A stretch of 18,192 nucleotides of DNA from an uncultured Blautia sp. (GTDB lineage: Bacteria; Bacillota; Clostridia; Lachnospirales; Lachnospiraceae), in assembly GCA_900551715.1 (NCBI GenBank), contig URXG01000052.1, forward strand, positions 1 to 18,192, read 5' to 3'. This document shows, in pieces, positions 1 to 5,882 of the stretch. The notes beneath the pieces were generated by a model that did no database searches, was not told the DNA's origin, and saw nothing but the letters and a program-made list of their open reading frames with translations. Position numbers and translations under genes: made by a program. Numbering within the stretch: position 1 is the stretch's first letter; every line of letters begins with the position of its first letter.

Positions 1-37
1 TGAGCAAGAAGCCCCCACTTCAAAATCAAAGATTTAA
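1..37 (+). CDS. tnpB: 3' end of IS605-family TnpB (OrfB), partial
   Basis: Only the last 11 codons are inside the window, in the frame starting at base 2, reading EQEAPTSKSKI and then TAA at 35-37. A C-terminus of the type QEAPTS is recurrent in IS200/IS605-family OrfB/TnpB proteins, where the end of the gene overlaps the terminal hairpin of the element. That is what is seen here: the stop codon lies in the hairpin that follows. TnpB is an RNA-guided nuclease encoded by these transposons, and its guide RNA is normally derived from this same 3' end. The catalytic part is outside the window, so intactness cannot be judged. The call rests on recalled family pattern plus the hairpin. Confidence 0.6.
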   Translation, partial: EQEAPTSKSKI

Positions 38-55
38 GTGGTGGGAGCATGTCAC
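12..55 (+). mobile_element. Terminal hairpin (right end) of an IS200/IS605-type element
   Basis: An imperfect hairpin runs from CCCCCACTT (12-20) to AAGTGGTGGG (36-45) with one unpaired T at 42, the bulged form typical of IS200/IS605 ends. An inner stem pairs AAATC (23-27) with GATTT (31-35). These elements have subterminal hairpins instead of inverted repeats and make no target duplication. The trailing GTCAC (51-55) is the probable end. The element boundary lies near the stop codon of the opposite-strand gene. The left end and transposase are outside the window. Confidence 0.6.
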
Positions 56-504
56 TGATTATTTTTGAAGCGATGGATTAGATAAATGAAAACTCCTGCA
101 ATGAGCATGATAGGAATCAGAATGCTGAGAACTGTAAACAAAAGGAACAGTACTACAGCAGCAATGAGGATCACTGCAACTTTCCCATACCAGGTGGAAA
201 GATTCAGATGAAAGCTGTGATGCTTTACCTTTCGGGTATCGGAGGAGTTTTGTTCATAATGGTCATCAGTCTCTGTATATGGAGAATAGGAGCGACTGCT
301 ACCAACTGATTCTGTGTCCAGAAGAGTTCTTGCAATAAGTCTGGGATCGCCCAGCTCGCTGAGAATATCATCTTCTGATCGTCCGGTACGTCGCTGTTCT
401 TCAATATAATTACGATAATACTGAATATGGGAAGAAACAGTTCCTTCCGGCATCTGTCCGGAAAGCTGTTCATATAAAATATCAAGAAATTCTTTTTTGT
501 TCAT
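52..504 (-). CDS. DUF1700 / HAAS-domain membrane protein
   Basis: A 150-aa protein. The N-terminal half (about 1-65, MNKKEFLDILYEQL onward, with LGDPRLIARTLL near 51-62) matches the HAAS/DUF1700 pattern: a helical segment that begins with M-x-K-x-E-F-L and carries a conserved L-G-D-P. A Ser/Thr/Tyr-rich linker follows, then two adjoining hydrophobic helices at about 108-126 and 128-146 and a basic tail. Start 504 is preferred over an upstream ATG at 537 because AGGGAGA (511-517 on the other strand) is correctly spaced and the domain begins there. Family members usually sit next to a PadR-type regulator; none is seen upstream, and the downstream side is outside the window. The TGA stop falls within the transposon-like end, so the original C-terminus may have been a few residues different. 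Function is unknown beyond being a small envelope protein. Confidence 0.8.
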   Translation of the reverse strand: MNKKEFLDILYEQLSGQMPEGTVSSHIQYYRNYIEEQRRTGRSEDDILSELGDPRLIARTLLDTESVGSSRSYSPYTETDDHYEQNSSDTRKVKHHSFHLNLSTWYGKVAVILIAAVVLFLLFTVLSILIPIMLIAGVFIYLIHRFKNNQ

Positions 505-528
505 AATAAATCTCCCTGAAAAATTTAT

Positions 529-560
529 AACTGCCACCTGTGGAAAAGGTGACAGCAGTT
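529..560 (-). other. 5'-leader hairpin of the DUF1700 gene
   Basis: AACTGC-CACCT (529-539) pairs with AGGTG-aca-GCAGTT (547-560), giving 11 base pairs with a 3-nt bulge and a 7-nt loop. It lies just upstream of the ribosome binding site of the minus-strand gene. No U-tract follows on the minus strand, so it is not an obvious terminator. Its role is unknown. Confidence 0.4.
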
Positions 561-567
561 TTGATAT

Positions 568-604
568 TTTGTGGATATTTTACCACAAAGACAGAATAAG
601 GCAA
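568..604 (-). promoter_or_regulatory. Candidate promoter of the DUF1700 gene with overlapping palindrome
   Basis: On the minus strand TTGCCT (599-604) and TAAAAT (577-582) are separated by 16 nt, a reasonable sigma-A-type promoter. The -10 lies inside a perfect inverted repeat, TTTGTGG (568-574) and CCACAAA (583-589) with an 8-nt spacer, a typical position for a repressor operator. The identity of the regulator is not deducible. Confidence 0.4.
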
Positions 605-638
605 AGATGGTTAAATATTAAATTTCTATAAAAGAGAC

Positions 639-663
639 CCGGAAAAAAATATCCGGTTATAAT
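639..663 (+). promoter_or_regulatory. Possible ara operon promoter region
   Basis: TATAAT occurs at 658-663, directly after an inverted repeat CCGGA (639-643) and TCCGG (652-656). A further TCCGG lies at 668-672. No good -35 hexamer is present, so any promoter would need an activator or another -10 choice. The rest of 505-761 holds no convincing gene. It may be partly debris of the araA rearrangement. Confidence 0.3.
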
Positions 664-761
664 ACGATCCGGAATCAATGATCTGGGAAAGAAGATAAGA
701 TATTTCTGTAATTATTCCTCAGAAGAACGAGAAGTGCTGTATCACTTTAAACATATTTTGA

Positions 762-1127
762 GTGGCAGATATTGATGTTTTGGTGGAAGAATATTATAAT
801 AAATATGATATTCTTCTTGAGGGCAGAGACCCGGAAGAATTCAAACGTCATGTAGCAGTACAGGCAGCGATTGAGATCGGATTTGAGAAATTCCTGGAAG
901 AAAAAAATTACCAGGCAGTTGTTACGCATTTCGGTGATCTGGGAAGTTTACAGCAGCTTCCGGGACTGGCTATGCAGCGTCTCATGGAAAAGGGATATGG
1001 GTTTGGGGCAGAAGGCGACTGGAAAACAGCAGCAATGGGAATCGAAGCTGTCTACATTGACAAAGATACTACCATCCGCAATTTTAAGAACGAGCTCAGA
1101 TGGAATGAGATTGCATTCAGAAAATAA
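762..1127 (+). pseudogene. araA: L-arabinose isomerase remnant with large internal deletion
   Basis: The frame encodes about 121 residues that align in two blocks to AraA. Codons from 762 to about 1040 match the central part: an (A/G)DID-LV-EY segment, then QLPGLAMQRLMEKGYGF and a GDWKTAA block, roughly residues 224-312 of the 500-residue E. coli enzyme. Immediately after comes a block with IDKDTTIRNFKNELRWNE, the extreme C-terminus of the family. The N-terminal ~220 residues and about 160 residues between the blocks are gone. Of the metal-binding residues known in AraA (Glu306, Glu333, His350, His450 in E. coli numbering) only the first can remain. There is no ribosome binding site before the GTG at 762 and a TGA precedes it directly. 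It is a decayed gene, but the join keeps frame. It sits 43 nt before the ribulokinase gene, where an intact araA would be expected. Confidence 0.85.
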
Positions 1128-1170
1128 CGACGGGTGGATGTGAAAATACAGAAACCGGGAGGATTTACAG

Positions 1171-2775
1171 ATGGGTGTAAACGAAGCTAAGACAGCAATT
1201 TTGAACAACAAGACAGCATTAGGTATTGAATTTGGCTCTACCAGGATCAAAGCAGTTCTGGTAGATGATAAATATAATCCCATTGCTTCAGGAAGCTATG
1301 ACTGGGAAAACCGTTATGAAGATGGAATCTGGACCTATCATCTGGACGATATCCATAAAGGTCTTCAGGGCAGTTACAGTGATCTGGCAAAGGATGTACA
1401 GGAAAAATACGGAGTGGAACTGACCAGTGTTGGGGCATTGGGAATCAGTGCAATGATGCATGGTTATATGCCATTTAACAAAGAAGGCAAACTTCTTGTT
1501 CCTTTCCGTACATGGAGAAACAATATCACAGCAGAAGCTTCTGAGAAGCTGATGGAACTTTTTAACTATAATATCCCTCAGAGATGGAGTATTGCACATC
1601 TTTATCAGGCAATCCTTAACGGAGAAGAGCATGTAAAAGACATTGACTTTATGTGTACTCTGGAGGCTTATGTGCACCGTCTTCTTACTGGCAGACGTAT
1701 TCAGGGAATCGGTGATGCAGCAGGTATGTTCCCTATTGATACAACTACCAAAGATTACAATCAGGAAATGGTAGACAAGTTCGATAAACTTGTGGAACCA
1801 TATGGATTCCCATGGAAACTGAGAGACATTTTTCCGGAAGTTATGGTGGCCGGACAGGATGCAGGCACTCTTACAGAAGAAGGTGCCAGACTTCTTGATC
1901 CTACAGGTAAGTTGAAAGCTGGAATTCCTATGTGTCCTCCGGAAGGTGACGCAGGAACCGGTATGGTGGCAACTAACAGTGTAAAACAGCGTACAGGTAA
2001 TGTATCAGCAGGCACTTCTGTGTTTGCAATGATCGTTCTGGAAAAAGAACTTTCCAGACCATACAAAGAAATCGACATGGTTACCACACCGGCAGGCGAT
2101 GCCTGTGCCATGGCTCATTCCAACAACTGTACTTCCGATTTGAATGCATGGGTAAATGTATTTAAAGAATTTGCAGAAGCAATGGGTATGGAAGTGGATA
2201 TGAACCATCTGTTCGGAACACTTTATAACAAAGCGCTGGAAGGAGATCCGGACTGTGGCGGACTACTGTCATACTGCTATTTCTCCGGAGAGCATATGAC
2301 AGGATTTGAAGAAGGACGTCCGTTATTTGTACGTTCTCCTGAAAGCAAATTCAATCTTGCAAACTTTATGAGAAATAATCTTTACACCTGTCTTGGTGCA
2401 ATGCGTGTAGGTCTGAATATCCTGATCGACAAAGAGCATGTGCAGATCGACCGTCTTCTGGGACATGGTGGTCTCTTCAAGACCAAAGGTGTAGGTCAGC
2501 AGATCCTTGCAGATGCAGTAAATGCGCCGGTATCTGTTATGGCAACAGCAGGTGAAGGCGGAGCATGGGGAATCGCTCTTCTGGCAGCTTATATGGTTGA
2601 CAGAGAAGAAGGCGAGACACTGGATCAGTTCCTGGATAATAAAGTATTTGCAGGAAATGAGGGAAGTACTCTGGATCCGAACCCGGAAGGTGTAGAAGGA
2701 TTTAATATATTTATGGAAAGATATCTGAAGGGAATTCCGATTGAGAGAGCAGCAGTAGACTCCAAAATCTGGTAA
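1171..2775 (+). CDS. araB: L-ribulokinase (FGGY-family sugar kinase)
   Basis: A 534-aa FGGY kinase, expected to phosphorylate L-ribulose with ATP in the cytoplasm. Visible family elements are the N-terminal phosphate loop GIEFGSTRIK (18-27), the sugar-binding stretch LGISAMMHGY (90-99) and FRTWRNN (112-118), the second phosphate motif with catalytic Asp in EGDAGTG (258-264), the NVSAGTS loop (277-283), and the C-terminal nucleotide motif GHGGLFKTKGVGQQ (431-444) followed by GEGGAWG (461-467). Length and all core motifs are intact. GGGAGG (1157-1162) lies 8 nt before the ATG. Substrate is inferred from position between an araA remnant and araD; this subgroup is sometimes labelled xylulokinase, and the sequence alone does not settle the sugar. 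Confidence 0.85.
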   Translation: MGVNEAKTAILNNKTALGIEFGSTRIKAVLVDDKYNPIASGSYDWENRYEDGIWTYHLDDIHKGLQGSYSDLAKDVQEKYGVELTSVGALGISAMMHGYMPFNKEGKLLVPFRTWRNNITAEASEKLMELFNYNIPQRWSIAHLYQAILNGEEHVKDIDFMCTLEAYVHRLLTGRRIQGIGDAAGMFPIDTTTKDYNQEMVDKFDKLVEPYGFPWKLRDIFPEVMVAGQDAGTLTEEGARLLDPTGKLKAGIPMCPPEGDAGTGMVATNSVKQRTGNVSAGTSVFAMIVLEKELSRPYKEIDMVTTPAGDACAMAHSNNCTSDLNAWVNVFKEFAEAMGMEVDMNHLFGTLYNKALEGDPDCGGLLSYCYFSGEHMTGFEEGRPLFVRSPESKFNLANFMRNNLYTCLGAMRVGLNILIDKEHVQIDRLLGHGGLFKTKGVGQQILADAVNAPVSVMATAGEGGAWGIALLAAYMVDREEGETLDQFLDNKVFAGNEGSTLDPNPEGVEGFNIFMERYLKGIPIERAAVDSKIW

Positions 2776-2820
2776 GTTGTTCTGAAGTCAGATTCCTGGT
2801 TGAGATAAAAGGTGAAAATA

Positions 2821-3513
2821 ATGTTAGAAAAATTAAAAGAAGAAGTTTACAGGGCAAATATGGATCTGCCAAAATACGGACTGGTTACTTTTACCTGGGG
2901 AAATGTCAGTGGCATTGACCGGGAAAAGGGACTGTTTGTTATCAAGCCGAGTGGTGTAGAATATGACAAACTGAAACCAGAGGATATGGTAGTTGTGGAT
3001 CTTCAGGGAAATAAAGTAGAGGGAGAATATAATCCTTCTTCTGATACTGCCACTCATGTAGTGCTTTATAATGAATTTCCTGATATTGGCGGAATCGTAC
3101 ATACTCATTCTCCATGGGCTACCAGCTGGGCACAGGCAGGCAGAGGCATCCCCTGTTATGGAACCACACATGCAGATTATATTTATGGCGAAGTTCCCTG
3201 TGTGCGGAATCTAACAAAAGAAGAAATCGATGAGGGCTATGAGAGAAATACCGGTGTTCTGATCGCCGAGTATTTCAAAAACAGGGATTATAATGCAGTA
3301 CCTGCTGTTCTCTGCAAAAACCATGGACCATTTACCTGGGGGAAAGATGCTCATGAGGCTGTTCATAATGCAGTTGTACTGGAAGAAGTAGCCAAGATGG
3401 CATGTCGCTGTGAACTGATCAATCCGCAGGTACAGCCTGCACCGCAGGAACTGCAGGACAAACATTACTACAGGAAACATGGTGCGAATGCATATTACGG
3501 ACAGTCAAAGTGA
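2821..3513 (+). CDS. araD: L-ribulose-5-phosphate 4-epimerase
   Basis: A 230-aa class II aldolase-family enzyme that interconverts L-ribulose-5-phosphate and D-xylulose-5-phosphate, feeding arabinose into the pentose phosphate pathway. Seen in order: TWGNVSG (25-31), KPSG (42-45), SSDTATH (73-79), the zinc-binding HTH (94-96), HADYIYG with the catalytic Asp (117-123), the third zinc His in HGPFTWG (168-174), and the C-terminal RKHGANAYYGQ with the conserved Tyr. The protein closely parallels E. coli AraD over its whole length, including the MLE N-terminus. That supports ATG 2821, preceded by AAGGTGA (2809-2815), over the in-frame GTG at 2812 that overlaps this Shine-Dalgarno. It follows araB by 45 nt and is very likely cotranscribed. 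Confidence 0.93.
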   Translation: MLEKLKEEVYRANMDLPKYGLVTFTWGNVSGIDREKGLFVIKPSGVEYDKLKPEDMVVVDLQGNKVEGEYNPSSDTATHVVLYNEFPDIGGIVHTHSPWATSWAQAGRGIPCYGTTHADYIYGEVPCVRNLTKEEIDEGYERNTGVLIAEYFKNRDYNAVPAVLCKNHGPFTWGKDAHEAVHNAVVLEEVAKMACRCELINPQVQPAPQELQDKHYYRKHGANAYYGQSK

Positions 3514-3553
3514 TTCCGGGTATGAACAGGAAAAAATGTGAAGATGTATAAGT

Positions 3554-3635
3554 AAATCCCAGATAATTATCCTCTGTGGTGACTCACGGTTCAGAAAGTG
3601 AGGTCTCACAGAGGATAATTACTGGGATTTTTCTC
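3554..3635 (+). terminator. Very long terminator hairpin after araD, possibly bidirectional
   Basis: The arm from 3554 (AAATCCCAG, then TAATTATCCTCTGTG after one bulged base) pairs with 3607-3630 (CACAGAGGATAATTA, then CTGGGATTT). This gives about 24 base pairs, and CTCAC/GTGAG can pair inside the loop. T residues follow (TTTTTCTC). It separates araD from the convergent glgX and could stop both transcripts. The stem is roughly twice the usual terminator length. Confidence 0.85.
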
Positions 3636-3696
3636 TATAGTTCAACATTTTCCCTGTTATACACCGTACTTTGACTGGAACAGGTCCCCGTCAGTT

Positions 3697-5829
3697 TCAA
3701 TAGTTTCGTCCGGTGAACACAGCCACGCTCCGGGGTTTCATAATAAATTCGCCATCAATTCTTACGTCCTCACCCAAAGGGTAACAATATTTTCCATCAG
3801 CATCTCCATAAGTATTTATACTCAGATGCCATGCTGCTCTGCCATGAAGATCAGGAAGCGTGATAGTGACATCTTTCCAGTAGGTATTTACTGAAATACA
3901 GACAAGGTCATCCTGCCCCTTTTCTGTATTATATCCCGCAAAACAGACAGAAAAAGTCCGGGCATCTCTGGGAATATCTACTTCTCTGGCATTGGTATTG
4001 TGAGTATGAATCGGATCAAGCCCACAGACAGCATTTGGAAGCTTTTTGTGGATAACCGGATGAGCCTTACGGTAGGCGATCATAAACTTAAAAAATTCAA
4101 AAATATCTATGTTTTTTTCCAGCATACGCCAGTCCAGCCAGGAAGTAATATTATCCTGACAGTAACTGTTGTTGTTGCCAAACTTGGTATTGCCAAACTC
4201 ATCACCGGAAAGAAACATAGGCGTACCACGACTGCACATAAGCACAGCACAGGCATTACGGATCATACGGTGACGGAGAGCAAGAACTTCAGGATCATCC
4301 GTTTCACCTTCGAATCCACAGTTCCAGCTCCGGTTATCATTGGCACCGTCCGAATTGTTCCAGCCATTGGCCTCATTATGTTTGTCATTGTAAGAATATA
4401 GATCATATAAAGTAAAACCATCGTGACAGGTAAGAAAATTGATACAGGAATTGTAACCGGCATAATTATTCTTATTGTTGTCATAGAAACCACCGTACAG
4501 GTCACCAGAGCCGGAAATACTCCATGCAGCATCCCAGGCATTCCAGGAATCTCCCTTCAGGTAGCTGCGGAGAGCATCTCTGTAACGTCCGTTCCATTCC
4601 GCCCACCGTCCACTGGCAGGAAAACTTCCTACCTGATACAGCCCACCGGCATCCCAGGCTTCTGCGATCAGCTTCACATTACTGAGAATAGGATCTTCTG
4701 CCAGAGTGCGGAGAAGCGGCGGATTGTTCATAGGTGAGCCGTCCTCATTACGACCAAGAATGCTGGCAAGGTCAAAACGGAATCCGTCTACTCTGTAGTT
4801 GATGGTCCAGTAACGTAAGCATTCCAGGATCAGCTGCTGAACGACAGGATGATTACAGTTGAGGGTGTTGCCGCAGCCGCTGAAATTATAATAATAGCCT
4901 TCCGGAGTGAGCATATAGTAGATGTTGTTGTCAAAGCCCTTGAAACTGAAAGTTTTGCCCATCTCATTGCCTTCGGCAGTGTGGTTGAATACTACATCAA
5001 GAATCACTTCAATTCCGTTTTCGTGAAGAGTCTTGATCAGGGTTTTCAGTTCGGTTCCTTCCTGATTGTGCTCATTGGCAGCAGCATAACTGCTGTTGGG
5101 GGCAAAAAATCCTACAGTATTGTAGCCCCAGCATTCCAGCAGATGATTACCGTCAACAGTACGGGAATTCATGGTTTCATCAAATTCAAAGATCGGCATC
5201 ATTTCCACAGCATTGATTCCAAGCTCTTTTAGGTAAGGGATTTTTTCCATAAGACCGGAGAAGGTACCACGATGCTGAACTCCGGAAGAAGGATGATGGG
5301 TAAAATCACGTACATGAAGTTCATAAATGATCAGATCACAGAGTTCCTGTCTGGACTGAGGCATATCGCCCCAGTCAAAACGGTCTTTGACAACCCGGGC
5401 ATGATAAGTGTGTTCCCAGCGGATCCCCCAGGTACGCTGTCCTGCAACAGCTTTGGCATAAGGATCCAGAAGAACTTTGTTTTTGTCAAAAAGAAGTCCC
5501 TTTTCCGGACAGTAAGGGCCGTCTACCCGATAGGCATATTCAAATTCATCAATGTTCAGACCATAGACGATCATAGAATAGACATCACCGATTTTGTAGG
5601 CTTCCGGGAAAGGAAGGATGGCAAAGGGTTCTTCCTGTGCACGGTGAAAAAGAAGCAGTTCACAGGATGTTCCTCCGCAGGTATGGATGGTAAAGTTTAC
5701 ACCGTTCTGTAAGGGGGTGGCACCATTCAGGTCATAAATGCCCGGACGGACCGGAAATCCGGAGATTTCTGCCATGGGAACTGATTCATAGGGGTGGTCA
5801 GATACGAATTTATGATGATAGGATTTCAT
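3697..5829 (-). CDS. glgX: Glycogen debranching enzyme, isoamylase type (GH13)
   Basis: A 710-aa protein hydrolysing alpha-1,6 branch points of glycogen or limit dextrins in the cytoplasm. The N-terminal ~30-130 region (GATPLQNGVNFTIHT onward, ending in DGPYCPEKGLLFDKNKVLLDPYAK) is a CBM48-type domain characteristic of GlgX/TreX. The catalytic barrel carries DVVFNH (278-283), the nucleophile in GFRFDLAS (Asp353), the general acid in LIAEAWDAGG (Glu390) and the transition-state pair in LTCHDGF (His469-Asp470). The CHDGFTLYDL and SGDEFGNTKFGNNN stretches are typical of this subfamily. All catalytic residues are present and length is normal. GGAGT (5836-5840 on the other strand) precedes the ATG. 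It is the last gene of the minus-strand uraA-glycosyltransferase-glgX run, 53 nt behind its neighbour. Confidence 0.9.
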   Translation of the reverse strand: MKSYHHKFVSDHPYESVPMAEISGFPVRPGIYDLNGATPLQNGVNFTIHTCGGTSCELLLFHRAQEEPFAILPFPEAYKIGDVYSMIVYGLNIDEFEYAYRVDGPYCPEKGLLFDKNKVLLDPYAKAVAGQRTWGIRWEHTYHARVVKDRFDWGDMPQSRQELCDLIIYELHVRDFTHHPSSGVQHRGTFSGLMEKIPYLKELGINAVEMMPIFEFDETMNSRTVDGNHLLECWGYNTVGFFAPNSSYAAANEHNQEGTELKTLIKTLHENGIEVILDVVFNHTAEGNEMGKTFSFKGFDNNIYYMLTPEGYYYNFSGCGNTLNCNHPVVQQLILECLRYWTINYRVDGFRFDLASILGRNEDGSPMNNPPLLRTLAEDPILSNVKLIAEAWDAGGLYQVGSFPASGRWAEWNGRYRDALRSYLKGDSWNAWDAAWSISGSGDLYGGFYDNNKNNYAGYNSCINFLTCHDGFTLYDLYSYNDKHNEANGWNNSDGANDNRSWNCGFEGETDDPEVLALRHRMIRNACAVLMCSRGTPMFLSGDEFGNTKFGNNNSYCQDNITSWLDWRMLEKNIDIFEFFKFMIAYRKAHPVIHKKLPNAVCGLDPIHTHNTNAREVDIPRDARTFSVCFAGYNTEKGQDDLVCISVNTYWKDVTITLPDLHGRAAWHLSINTYGDADGKYCYPLGEDVRIDGEFIMKPRSVAVFTGRNY

Positions 5830-5882
5830 AAAACAACTCCATTTCTAAAGTAACACTGTTATAGTTCGTGCAGTCAGGAAGA

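Noticed and set aside
632..775. Open stretch of about 47 codons upstream of the araA remnant
   Set aside because: It has no ATG/GTG/TTG start with a ribosome binding site and resembles nothing recognisable; probably non-coding or rearrangement debris.
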